Positions 42,935-51,647 of a stretch of 59,836 bases of DNA are shown here, piece after piece (position 1 is the stretch's first letter; every line of letters begins with the position of its first letter). Position numbers and translations under genes: made by a program. Source of the stretch: an uncultured Lachnospiraceae bacterium (lineage in GTDB: Bacteria > Bacillota > Clostridia > Lachnospirales > Lachnospiraceae); NCBI GenBank assembly GCA_910579735.1, contig CAJTUZ010000022.1, positions 1 to 59,836 on the forward strand, read 5' to 3'. Under the pieces are notes generated by a model. That model was not told where the DNA came from and made no database searches. It was given only the letters and a program-made list of their open reading frames with translations.

Positions 42935-44445
42935 GCAAGTGCCATCTCCTTTTTATCTTTTTTCTTCAGACAGATATAACTTGTCGGTATCAGTAAAAAT
43001 GCCGCCGCTGCAAACGGTTCTGCGCCAGAGGAAGCGCCTGCGGTCGATATCTTATCCTGCATCAGGTTCGGTGTAAAGAATGAGATCATGCTGTAATTGT
43101 CCAGATTGATGTTCCCATTCTGTTTAACGAACTCAGAGAGCGGGATTTTTAATTCCAACTCATTATTGAGGTTGCCGTCATTCACACGATAATAGGCAAC
43201 CGCGCCATCTGTCAGGACATATGACCAGGAACTGTCACGATGTCTGACGTCTACCTGATATACACCCGGCTGCGCACTGCTGTTGGAAAGAGAAGTGCCA
43301 TCCGGCCACTCTACCTGATATGCAGCCATCTGCTGATTATCAATCCAGAACTGATAATCGTTACCGTTTGCAACCTGCCCGTTACTGAACTCTCTTGCAA
43401 AAACAACCCGTAAATACACGTTTTCGCCATCACTGTAGATTTTCATCTCATGACGTACATCCGTACTGTTCGTATCCGTATAATGTACGCCGTCTACCCA
43501 TGCATCCGGCTTATTCCAGTTAAACTCATAAGATGCCGGGACATCATCCCAACCGGAAAAGCTTCCATCCACTGCCGGAGCAGAACTGCTGCTTCCAAAT
43601 ACCGAACTCAGCTTCTCTTCAACGGTTCCTAACAGACCTGCATCTTCTGTTTCTTCGCTCTCCGTGCTGCCCTGAGAAATGACCATAACCAGATTGCCGT
43701 TTTCATCAACCGTACAGCTGATGATCGTATCCTTTGCATAGGTATCGGAAATCACATACTGTTTAATAACATTTCCTGCGCCATCATAGACATCCGAAAC
43801 AGTATTATAATCTACGCCGACTAAAGTAGAAGGAAGAATCTCTTCTCCATTCTGGTTCACAAAAGGTTCCTCAACCGTTCCATCCGCTGCTGCAGCATCA
43901 TCCGGTATTTCTCCCTCTTCCGTCTCATCCGGATTCGCTGCGTCCTGTTCGGAATCATTCGATGTTGTACCATCTCCTCCGTTTTCAGGTGTTTCCGCCG
44001 TGTCGCCGGACTGCGTCATATCTTCTGTCTGATCCGTACCGCCGGACTGTGTCGTATCTCCTGCCTGATCAGTATTCCCGGACTGTGTCGTATCTCCTGC
44101 CTGATCAGTATTCCCGGATTGTGTCGTATCTCCCGGCTGCGCTGCATCTCCTGCCTGATCAGTATTCCCGGACTGCGTCGTATCTCCCGGCGGTGTCGCG
44201 GTCTCCGGCGGTGTCACCGGACTGCTTTGTGTCGTATCTCCTGTCTGTGTTCCCGTTTCCGGCTGTGTTGCAGGTGTTGTCTGTGCACTTGTGTCTGCAG
44301 GAGCCGTCGTCTCATTTACCTGAATGGCCCCCCCCTCGGTCAAATCTGACACCTGACCCTGTGCGCATACATAGCATACGTTCGTGCCGATCAAAATCCC
44401 CGATAACAACAGGGGCAGCACCAGTTTCTTTGTACGCCTTTTCAT
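42931..44445 (-). CDS. Repeat-containing surface protein with exosortase-type C-terminal signal
   Basis: The 504-residue protein starts with a signal peptide (basic MKRRTKK, hydrophobic core, cut near CAQ). A long Thr/Gln/Asp/Pro-rich stalk (about 30-200) includes near-identical 12-residue repeats GDTTQSGNTDQA. A globular domain follows (about 295-465; DVPASYEFNWNKPDAW, VYLRVVFARE, FWIDN). The end is KISTAGASSGAEPF, then a hydrophobic helix and KKKDKK, a motif-helix-basic-tail layout with no LPxTG. It should be secreted, cut by the exosortase two genes downstream and glycosylated by the GT2. The Thr-rich stalk is a plausible O-glycosylation target. Translation is coupled to the gene before it. 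Confidence 0.88.
   Translation of the reverse strand: MKRRTKKLVLPLLLSGILIGTNVCYVCAQGQVSDLTEGGAIQVNETTAPADTSAQTTPATQPETGTQTGDTTQSSPVTPPETATPPGDTTQSGNTDQAGDAAQPGDTTQSGNTDQAGDTTQSGNTDQAGDTTQSGGTDQTEDMTQSGDTAETPENGGDGTTSNDSEQDAANPDETEEGEIPDDAAAADGTVEEPFVNQNGEEILPSTLVGVDYNTVSDVYDGAGNVIKQYVISDTYAKDTIISCTVDENGNLVMVISQGSTESEETEDAGLLGTVEEKLSSVFGSSSSAPAVDGSFSGWDDVPASYEFNWNKPDAWVDGVHYTDTNSTDVRHEMKIYSDGENVYLRVVFAREFSNGQVANGNDYQFWIDNQQMAAYQVEWPDGTSLSNSSAQPGVYQVDVRHRDSSWSYVLTDGAVAYYRVNDGNLNNELELKIPLSEFVKQNGNINLDNYSMISFFTPNLMQDKISTAGASSGAEPFAAAAFLLIPTSYICLKKKDKKEMALA
44026..44187 (-). repeat. 36-bp tandem repeats encoding the surface-protein stalk
   Basis: Residues 87-140 are built from four 12-codon units (GDTTQSGNTDQA and variants) with one 6-codon partial unit. 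The DNA copies are nearly identical, so copy number could vary by slippage or recombination. Confidence 0.8.
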
Positions 44446-44446
44446 T

Positions 44447-46873
44447 TCACTTTCCTCCTTTTTTCACATCACTACTTGTCTCTTCACTACTATTGTTTTC
44501 TAACAGAACATAGACGGTTATCCACATGATCCCCAGAGCAATTAACCCCAAAATACTGAGAAACATTCCTTCTCTTCGTCCTGCATAAACTACCTCAAAT
44601 ACGGTATCTCCCTGATTGACCACCAGCATGTTCTCCTCCATGGAGACGATCCTGTCCGCCGAAAGTGCATCAACTGCGGCAAGATTGCAATTGACTTCAT
44701 CCTCATCTGCATACACTGTAATCTGTGAAGATCCTTTTTCTATCTCTACCGGTACGATCTCCGGTTTTGGCAGGTCCTCCGATGAAAGCAGCAGCGCCTC
44801 ATCCAGAAAACGCTTTAAATCCTGATTATGTGTCGACAAATAATAATACAACAGGTTAAAACCCATAAATGTCACATTTGGTTCATAATTTTTTCCTAAA
44901 TAGATCAGATGATTTCTGTTCTCGTAAATGGATTCTTTTACGATCTCGTCACACCCGGATACATACACCGTATCCCAAACCTCATATCCTCCCGCCCTGA
45001 AATCCAGTTTGAACTGGTTGCCGTTGTCATTTTCCAGGATCGGGAAATCTTCGGTAAACTGGACATATTGTGCATATACATCCATGAATTCATTTTTCCC
45101 TGTCAATGCATTGACAGGAATATGCTGCATATCAATATAGATCTCCGTTCCTTTACGGGAAAGTTCTTTGACCATATTTTCTGCTGTCTCTTTCTTCCGA
45201 TAGGTAAATCCCGCAAGAAACAGCTTGCGGTATTGCGACAGCTCCTCTATCGTATAGTCCTCCAGGCAATTGCTGCTGCCATAGGCAAAAGAAGGATATA
45301 TGTAAGCAATGTATGCGGCATCCGTTCCGATCGCCAGATTCTCATAGTGTGTGATCACACCATAATTTCCTTCCACCGCAGCCGCTTTAAAAACAAGCGC
45401 ATTATCGTTTTCGGCCCATACCTCATAACCGTTTCTTCCTGCAGCCGCCAGTAATGTATCATATGCGCCCTCCTCCAGGAGGTGCTTTAAAATAACTGCC
45501 GTATCATTGCCGTAAAGCAGCATTCTGTCAAACATATAGTCATAAAAACCATCGGCAAACGCCTCGTTTAATGTCGTCAGATTCCGTGTCGTAAATGCAC
45601 TGTCAAAGTCCCAGCCGCACATGGTATCGACACCTCTGCTTGCAAAATACCATTGCGGAAATGCTCCAAGCTCCGTCATATCTAACAATACAACCCTGTT
45701 GTCCGTATAAGAGGCCGCCTCATCCAACAGATAATCCGCCGCCATCTCCCCGCTCGCCTCCAGCGCATAAGTACCATCCTGCATGGCTAAAATCTGCGGA
45801 ACATTTTCTCCTGCCATAACGCACAGCGCAATCAAAAGAAAAATAAACCGAAGCCTTTCCCAGCATAATAATGTGATCAGCAGAATGACAACGGCGATCA
45901 GCATAAACCAATATGTTTTCTCCAAAACCGAAGATGCCATCAATTTCCTGACAGGCTCCATGACAGGCAATGATAAAACAGCAAACAGGATAACAGCCAG
46001 AAAGCCTGCCGCTCTGCTCTTATCTGCCGTGATCAGTCCGATAACTGCGATGACTAACAGCGCAATGCTGACCGGCGGCTGTACGTTTCCGTGTATTGCA
46101 TTGCTTTTAGTCAGCAATCCCCCGGAAAGGGCCGGATAGAGAAAATATCCCATTATCATGTATAAAACAAGCATATTAGCCATCACTGCCACCGCATACC
46201 GCCATGTTTTTGCAGCAATCGCATGAAAAACCAGATAGAACAATAATACAATGCCAAACGTAATCGCCGCAATATAATTGGCAAGTATGACCACACAAAA
46301 TACGCATGAAAACGGCACCAACGATATTCTGTGTCTATATTTCATAAAATCATGTAAAAAGTACAGGCAAAGAGGCATAAGCGCCAGGCTCATAATAACG
46401 TCCAGGCTGCCCTCCAGCACCATAACGGAAAAAGTTGCCGGCAGGAACAAAAAAGCAATTCCCGTAAAAAATGCCGCTGCGATCTTTTTCTCCCTGACGC
46501 CAAACAGCATAAACCCAAGCTGGGAGACAAACGCCATAATTCCATAAAATGCACAAATACTGATATGTATATCCGCGCCGAATATTGTATAGATCATTGC
46601 GGCCGGCAGGTATCCGAGCGGCGACGTATAACGGAATATTTCGTAGCCGTTATACCAGTCTCCGGCATACGGCGGAAACCATATCCCCTCCTGCAGTGAA
46701 TCCACAAGAACTTCTATTTTATACATCTGCGCATAAGCTGCGCTTCCGTGCAGGTATAACCCGGTATTATACAAAAAGAACCCAATGCCTGCGGCAACGA
46801 TGAGAGAACAAACTACTGCCGCTATAAAGTTACCTGCCCATAAAAGTAAATGGTTAGATCTTTTCATCTGCAT
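44447..46873 (-). CDS. Polytopic 6-pyruvoyl-tetrahydropterin-synthase-related membrane protein of the XrtG locus
   Basis: The 808-residue protein has about 11-12 membrane helices in its first half and a final helix near residue 780. A large extracytoplasmic part lies between (about 375-770). The layout, with GDWYNGYEIFRYTSPLGYLP in the first outside loop, resembles GT-C-type lipid-sugar transferases and the membrane proteins named PTPS-related. It has no pterin-synthase domain itself, despite that family name. It is first in the operon, behind a promoter. Its stop overlaps the ribosome site of the surface protein. A role as a lipid-linked glycosyltransferase or as acceptor-side partner of XrtG is inference. 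Confidence 0.75.
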   Translation of the reverse strand: MQMKRSNHLLLWAGNFIAAVVCSLIVAAGIGFFLYNTGLYLHGSAAYAQMYKIEVLVDSLQEGIWFPPYAGDWYNGYEIFRYTSPLGYLPAAMIYTIFGADIHISICAFYGIMAFVSQLGFMLFGVREKKIAAAFFTGIAFLFLPATFSVMVLEGSLDVIMSLALMPLCLYFLHDFMKYRHRISLVPFSCVFCVVILANYIAAITFGIVLLFYLVFHAIAAKTWRYAVAVMANMLVLYMIMGYFLYPALSGGLLTKSNAIHGNVQPPVSIALLVIAVIGLITADKSRAAGFLAVILFAVLSLPVMEPVRKLMASSVLEKTYWFMLIAVVILLITLLCWERLRFIFLLIALCVMAGENVPQILAMQDGTYALEASGEMAADYLLDEAASYTDNRVVLLDMTELGAFPQWYFASRGVDTMCGWDFDSAFTTRNLTTLNEAFADGFYDYMFDRMLLYGNDTAVILKHLLEEGAYDTLLAAAGRNGYEVWAENDNALVFKAAAVEGNYGVITHYENLAIGTDAAYIAYIYPSFAYGSSNCLEDYTIEELSQYRKLFLAGFTYRKKETAENMVKELSRKGTEIYIDMQHIPVNALTGKNEFMDVYAQYVQFTEDFPILENDNGNQFKLDFRAGGYEVWDTVYVSGCDEIVKESIYENRNHLIYLGKNYEPNVTFMGFNLLYYYLSTHNQDLKRFLDEALLLSSEDLPKPEIVPVEIEKGSSQITVYADEDEVNCNLAAVDALSADRIVSMEENMLVVNQGDTVFEVVYAGRREGMFLSILGLIALGIMWITVYVLLENNSSEETSSDVKKGGK

Positions 46874-46944
46874 CCAACGCTTTCCGCTTCTTCCAAGAGT
46901 TAAATTTTTAACACTGAATATTTTGTATATACTTATACACTTTT

Positions 46945-46973
46945 ATCATACCACTCTTTTTTTACATTTGCAA
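46945..46973 (-). promoter_or_regulatory. Promoter of the XrtG operon
   Basis: On the minus strand TTGCAA (46973-46968) and TATGAT (46950-46945) are separated by exactly 17 bp. They lie about 70 bp before the first start codon. No other good promoter is seen inside the six-gene unit, whose genes overlap or nearly touch. Confidence 0.6.
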
Positions 46974-47071
46974 TCTCCCGCCGTTATTTTTTGACACTAT
47001 TTTTGCCTGATTACGTGGCAATTTTGACAATTTATCATTTCAGGCATATGCGTGCCGCCTGATTGGCTCTT

Positions 47072-48133
47072 TTACTCTGACAGCTTGTGGAAAATAATAC
47101 AATTTGGCTGCGGCACTTCGATCTCTTTTCCATTCATAATAAGAAGTCCTTTTTCCAGATCCACATTAAAAAATGTCATCGTATTCGATTCATGATTCAA
47201 GGAAACAAGGTGTCTGTTATCGGGAAACAGATTCGCATCTTTGGGATAATCGCCGCTGACAGGCAGACAGAGCAGTTTTTCCAGCTTTCCCGACTCTTCA
47301 TCCACTTTAAAGACAACCGCACTGTTATCCCCTGCATTGGAGCTTACCACATATTGAAAATCTACGGAAATATTCAGCGCACTGGCTGCAGAACCGCCCG
47401 CATGATAGTCATTTAATGTCGAAACGGACTGGATCTTTTCAAACTCGGGATTGCCGTTTATTTCCTGATAAGTATATACGTCGATACAGTTTTTCAATTC
47501 GTGTACAATATAAAGATACTTTCCGTCTTTGGAGAATTTCAGATGTCTCGGTGCGGACTCCTGCTCGCTCCGGATCATATCGATCGGTCTTAGCCGGCCG
47601 TTTACATGATCAAGACGATAGACATTGGTGTGATCCATTCCAAGATCCGCCGCACACAGATATTTATTATCCCTCGTCATCTTGACGCAGTTGATATGCG
47701 GTCTGAAATTACGTTCCGCAATACTGCCGAGTCCTTTATGGTAGATTTCTTCCGTGATCTCGCCGATGCCGCCATCTTCGCGCACCCGCAGCGCCGTAAT
47801 CTTTCCATCATGATAACCGCCTACAAAAAGAAACCTGTCTTCGTAATCCGTAGAAAGGTAGCAGCCCCGCATGCCGTTAATGCTTCCTTCATTGATCTTT
47901 TCCAGATCTCCCGAAGGCAGGATGCGATAGGCTTCTACGCCGAAATCCGTAATGGAATATAAGAATCTCTGATTATGAGAAATACTGATATAGGACGAAT
48001 TGGTAATCTCAACCTGATTTTTTTCAACCATGCGGCCATGCTCCAGATCCACATCATAAATCCTGATGCCGTATTTGTCCTTATTTCCGATCGTGTAAGT
48101 AGAGACATACGCTACATATTTATCCTTTTTCAT
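47072..48133 (-). CDS. Lactonase-family seven-bladed beta-propeller protein
   Basis: Start at 48133 (MKKDKYVAYVSTYTIG) has GGAGGA. The 353-residue protein has the repeated blade pattern of the YbhE/Pgl lactonase family: AYVSTYTIG at the start, FRPHINCVKMTRDNKYLCAADLGMDH, PRHLKFSKDGKYLYIVHEL, ALNISVDFQYVVSSNAGD and NLFPDNRHLVSLNHESN. Family members hydrolyse 6-phosphogluconolactone, but many are of unproved function. No pentose-phosphate genes are adjacent. Confidence 0.85.
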   Translation of the reverse strand: MKKDKYVAYVSTYTIGNKDKYGIRIYDVDLEHGRMVEKNQVEITNSSYISISHNQRFLYSITDFGVEAYRILPSGDLEKINEGSINGMRGCYLSTDYEDRFLFVGGYHDGKITALRVREDGGIGEITEEIYHKGLGSIAERNFRPHINCVKMTRDNKYLCAADLGMDHTNVYRLDHVNGRLRPIDMIRSEQESAPRHLKFSKDGKYLYIVHELKNCIDVYTYQEINGNPEFEKIQSVSTLNDYHAGGSAASALNISVDFQYVVSSNAGDNSAVVFKVDEESGKLEKLLCLPVSGDYPKDANLFPDNRHLVSLNHESNTMTFFNVDLEKGLLIMNGKEIEVPQPNCIIFHKLSE

Positions 48134-48212
48134 AAGATGATTCCTCCATTCGCTCATTACTCTGATTTTATCATATATTTCAATTTTTGTTAAATACTTT
48201 TTCAAAAAAGTA

Positions 48213-48240
48213 TTGACAATTTCTATGGCGTATGTATAAT
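48213..48240 (+). promoter_or_regulatory. Near-consensus promoter of the regulator-potABCD unit
   Basis: TTGACA at 48213-48218 and TATAAT at 48235-48240 with a 16-bp spacer are both perfect hexamers. A promoter this strong needs repression, and a palindrome lies just downstream. Confidence 0.8.
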
Positions 48241-48264
48241 GAGTAACAGCATTTGTTTAGTTTC

Positions 48265-48283
48265 AGTAAACTTAAAGTTTAGT
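48265..48283 (+). promoter_or_regulatory. Palindromic operator candidate upstream of the XRE-cupin gene
   Basis: AGTAAACTTAAAGTTTAGT is a palindrome with one mismatch, centred about 34 bp after the -10. A half-site-like GTTTAGTTT lies at 48255-48263. It is the likely autoregulatory site of the XRE-cupin regulator, by position only. Confidence 0.5.
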
Positions 48284-48305
48284 ATTCGCAAGAGGGAGCT
48301 TACAT

Positions 48306-48863
48306 ATGGATTCATCCGGCAAAATGGAAATCGGCAGTAAAATCAAAGAGCTGCGGAACAAAAAAAGTCTGACGCAGGAAGAACTCGCAGATCGCTGCGA
48401 ACTATCCAAGGGATTTATCAGTCAATTGGAGAATGATCTGACTTCCCCGTCCATTGCTACTCTGGTCGATATCCTGCAGTGTCTCGGAACGGATTTAAAA
48501 GAATTCTTTACGGACAAAAAAGACGAGCAGATCGTATTCGGCGCTGCAGATTATTTCGAAAAGCAGGACAACGAGCTGCACAACACGGTAGAATGGATTA
48601 TTCCCAATGCGCAGAAAAACATGATGGAACCGATCCGCGTCACACTGGAAAAGGGCGGATCCACTTATCCCGATCTTCCGCATGAGGGGGAAGAATTCGG
48701 TTACGTACTCTCCGGCGTCATTTATATTGTCCTTGGAGACCGGACGTTAAAAGTCAAAAAAGGAGAATCCTTCTACTTCAGACCGGATTCCAGTCATTAT
48801 ATCAAAGCAGGCGAAAAAACAGGCGCTGTTTTCCTTTGGATCAGTACCCCGCCCAACTTTTAG
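48306..48863 (+). CDS. XRE-cupin regulator of the polyamine importer
   Basis: Residues 8-65 are an XRE helix-turn-helix (IGSKIKELRNKKSLTQEELA, ELSKGFISQLENDLTSPSIA). Residues 110-180 are a small cupin domain (YPDLPHEGEEFGYVLSG, VKKGESFYFRPDSSHYI) that probably binds a small effector. The same two-domain layout is found in PuuR-type regulators of putrescine metabolism. It leads the potABCD operon with a 37-bp gap, so polyamine-responsive repression is a good guess. Start site AGAGGGAG. Confidence 0.88.
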   Translation: MDSSGKMEIGSKIKELRNKKSLTQEELADRCELSKGFISQLENDLTSPSIATLVDILQCLGTDLKEFFTDKKDEQIVFGAADYFEKQDNELHNTVEWIIPNAQKNMMEPIRVTLEKGGSTYPDLPHEGEEFGYVLSGVIYIVLGDRTLKVKKGESFYFRPDSSHYIKAGEKTGAVFLWISTPPNF

Positions 48864-48900
48864 AATACCGCTTCGGCGCTGATGGAAATGGAGATTTATC

Positions 48901-49974
48901 ATGCAGAAAGAATTGATCAAACTGGAACATATTTCAAAGTCCTTTGATGGGCAGATGGTCTTAGACGACCTGGATCTGAATATCCACGAAAATGAATTTG
49001 TGACCTTACTCGGTCCAAGCGGCTGCGGCAAAACCACAACGCTGCGTATCCTCGGCGGGTTTGTCAATCCGGATAATGGCAGGGTTATTTTTGACAGCAG
49101 AGATATTACAAACGTACCGCCCAATAAGAGGCATTTGAACACTGTTTTCCAGAAATATGCCCTTTTTACCCATATGACGATCGCAGACAATATCGCATTC
49201 GGTTTAAAGATCAAAAACAAACCGAAAAGCTATATCGACGACAAGATCAAGTATGCGCTGAAGCTCGTCAATCTGGAAGGTTACGAGAAACGTATGCCCG
49301 ACTCTTTAAGCGGCGGCCAGCAGCAGCGAATCGCTATCGCCAGAGCGATCGTCAACGAACCGAAAGTTCTTTTATTGGACGAACCGTTGGGCGCACTCGA
49401 TTTAAAGCTCAGACAGGAAATGCAGTATGAGCTGATCCGTATGAAAAACGAACTGGGCATCACGTTCGTCTATGTCACGCACGATCAGGAAGAAGCGCTT
49501 ACGATGTCCGATACGATCGTCGTTATGAATCAGGGGTATATCCAGCAGATCGGTACTCCCGAATCGATCTATAACGAACCGGAAAATGCTTTTGTTGCGG
49601 ATTTCATCGGTGACAGCAATATTATCGCCGCTACGATGATCGAAGATAAACTGGTGGAAATACTCGGTGTCAGATTTGCCTGTGTGGATACGGGATTCGG
49701 CATACGCAAACCGGTGGACGTCGTTATCCGTCCGGAAGACGTGGAACTCACCGCACCGGAAGAAGGTACGATAAACGGCGTTGTCACACATTTAATATTT
49801 AAAGGCGTCCACTATGAAATGGAAGTCATGGCAAACGGTTTTGAATGGCTTGTACACTCTACCCAGCTGACCCCGGTCGGCACGAAAGTCGGCATCAGGG
49901 TGGATCCGTTCAATATCCAGATCATGAACAAACCGGAATCCGAAGATGAGGAGGCAGTTGCTCTTGAGCTCTAG
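48901..49974 (+). CDS. potA: Spermidine/putrescine ABC importer, ATPase subunit
   Basis: The 357-residue protein has Walker A LLGPSGCGKTT, Q-loop VFQKYALFTHM, signature LSGGQQQRIAIARAI, Walker B VLLLDEPLGALD and His in YVTHDQEEALTMSD. A C-terminal TOBE domain (about 285-345) follows, as in PotA. It powers uptake of polyamines through PotB and PotC. The gene order potA-B-C-D after a regulator is standard for Firmicutes. Confidence 0.94.
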   Translation: MQKELIKLEHISKSFDGQMVLDDLDLNIHENEFVTLLGPSGCGKTTTLRILGGFVNPDNGRVIFDSRDITNVPPNKRHLNTVFQKYALFTHMTIADNIAFGLKIKNKPKSYIDDKIKYALKLVNLEGYEKRMPDSLSGGQQQRIAIARAIVNEPKVLLLDEPLGALDLKLRQEMQYELIRMKNELGITFVYVTHDQEEALTMSDTIVVMNQGYIQQIGTPESIYNEPENAFVADFIGDSNIIAATMIEDKLVEILGVRFACVDTGFGIRKPVDVVIRPEDVELTAPEEGTINGVVTHLIFKGVHYEMEVMANGFEWLVHSTQLTPVGTKVGIRVDPFNIQIMNKPESEDEEAVALEL

Positions 49975-50809
49975 CATGAAAAAATTACATTCTCTATATA
50001 CAGATAAAAGCGGAAAAGGGAAACTGCTCGCAGCTCCCTATGTGTTCTGGTCGGCCTTTTTTATCATCATACCGCTTTGTATGATCCTGTACTACGGCGT
50101 TACGGATAAAACAGGCGCCTTTACCCTGCAAAATATCACGGCGATCGCTTCCATCGGTCATGCAAGAGCATTCTGGCGCTCTCTCCTTTTGTCCGTGGTC
50201 AGCACGGTCATCTGCTTTCTGTTAGCTTATCCGCTCGCCATGATCCTATCCGGCATGAAAGAGAAGAAACATAACTTTATTATCCTGATTTTCATCCTTC
50301 CCATGTGGATGAACTTTTTGCTGCGTACGCTTGCCTGGCAGACCTTGCTTGAAAAAACGGGAGTCATTAACGGCATTCTCTCCTTTTTTAAGCTGCCTTC
50401 CTTACGGATCATCAATACTCCCTACGCAATTGTACTTGGTATGGTATATAATTTCCTGCCCTTTATGGTACTGCCCCTTTACAATGCGCTCAGCAAGATC
50501 GATGAAAATGTCATTAATGCCGCCAAAGATCTTGGCGCCAATAAAATACAGACTTTTTTCCGCGTGATCATGCCGCTCAGCATTCCCGGTATCATCAGCG
50601 GCGTCACTATGGTTTTTGTTCCTGCACTGACAACTTTCGTAATCAGTACGCTGCTTGGCGGCAGCAAAGTCCTGTTGATCGGAAACGTGATCGAACAGGA
50701 GTTCACACAGGCGAGTAACTGGCATCTGGGCAGCGGTCTTTCCATTGTTTTGATGATCTTTATCATCCTTAACATGATCGTTTCCGCACTGCTCGACAAA
50801 GAAGACTGA
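49964..50809 (+). CDS. potB: Spermidine/putrescine ABC importer, permease subunit B
   Basis: The start is set at TTG 49964, nine bases after AGGAGG and inside the end of potA; ATG at 49976 is the alternative. About 280 residues with six membrane helices. The EAA coupling loop is NAAKDLGANKIQTFFRVIMP with GIISG. APYVFWSAFFIIIPLCMILY is the first helix. It forms the membrane pore with PotC. Confidence 0.9.
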   Translation: MSSSMKKLHSLYTDKSGKGKLLAAPYVFWSAFFIIIPLCMILYYGVTDKTGAFTLQNITAIASIGHARAFWRSLLLSVVSTVICFLLAYPLAMILSGMKEKKHNFIILIFILPMWMNFLLRTLAWQTLLEKTGVINGILSFFKLPSLRIINTPYAIVLGMVYNFLPFMVLPLYNALSKIDENVINAAKDLGANKIQTFFRVIMPLSIPGIISGVTMVFVPALTTFVISTLLGGSKVLLIGNVIEQEFTQASNWHLGSGLSIVLMIFIILNMIVSALLDKED

Positions 50810-50827
50810 CAGGAAAGGAGTTTTAAG

Positions 50828-51601
50828 ATGCAGACTGTTAAAAAAATCTATGTATCACTTATTTTTCTGTTTCTTTACGCACCGATCGGGACTCTGATCG
50901 TACTTTCTTTCAATGCGAGCAAGACAAGATCAAAATGGGGCGGCTTTACAATGCAATGGTATGCTTCTCTTTTACAGGATGAGGTAATTCTGGACGCGCT
51001 TACCACAACGCTTCTGATCGCCTTCCTCTCCGCCCTGATCGCTTCGGTGATCGGTACGATCGCTGCGGTTGCCATGAACGGTATGAAGCGCAGAACAAGG
51101 ACCCTTCTTATCGGCGTCACCAATATTCCCATGCTGAATGCCGATATTGTGACCGGAATTTCTTTGATGTTACTTTTTATCAGCATAGGACTGCGGTTCG
51201 GATTCGGAACGATCCTGCTTTCACATATTACGTTTAATATTCCGTATGTGATCCTGTGTATCATGCCGCGGATGAAACAGTTAAATCCAAGCGTCTATGA
51301 AGCCGCTCTGGATCTGGGCGCATCCCATATCACCGCCTTTTTTAAGGTCATGCTGCCGGATCTGATGCCCGGTATTTTATCGGGATTTTTAATGGCCTTT
51401 ACAATGTCTCTCGATGATTTTATCATCACGCATTTTACCAAGGGTGCAGGGATCGATACCCTGTCTACCAAAATTTATACGGAAGTCAAAAAGGGAATCA
51501 AGCCGGAAATGTATGCGCTGTCCACGATCATTTTCGTTACGGTGCTTATTCTTCTTTTTCTGGTAAATAAAACGCCGGATAAAAAGGAGAAAACCAATTA
51601 A
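50828..51601 (+). CDS. potC: Spermidine/putrescine ABC importer, permease subunit C
   Basis: The 257-residue protein has six membrane helices. The EAA loop is EAALDLGASHITAFFKVMLP. SFNASKTRSKWGGFTMQWY in the first outside loop is typical of PotC. It starts 18 bp after potB with an AAAGGAG site and pairs with PotB. Confidence 0.93.
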   Translation: MQTVKKIYVSLIFLFLYAPIGTLIVLSFNASKTRSKWGGFTMQWYASLLQDEVILDALTTTLLIAFLSALIASVIGTIAAVAMNGMKRRTRTLLIGVTNIPMLNADIVTGISLMLLFISIGLRFGFGTILLSHITFNIPYVILCIMPRMKQLNPSVYEAALDLGASHITAFFKVMLPDLMPGILSGFLMAFTMSLDDFIITHFTKGAGIDTLSTKIYTEVKKGIKPEMYALSTIIFVTVLILLFLVNKTPDKKEKTN

Positions 51602-51647
51602 CAGCAACACAAAATATTCAGACTGTACGGAAAGGATTTGGTATATC

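Noticed and set aside
44026..44187. Regular 36-bp repeats considered as a CRISPR array
   Set aside because: The repeats are contiguous without spacers and encode in-frame protein repeats. No cas gene is present.
43962..44513. Plus-strand frame with repeated Arg/Ser/Tyr peptides
   Set aside because: It is the reverse-strand shadow of the Thr-rich repeat stalk of the surface protein and has no ribosome site.
47035..47065. ATCAGGC/GCCTGAAAT hairpin after the lactonase gene as a terminator
   Set aside because: The stem is short with a long loop and there is no U-run, so it is too weak to list.
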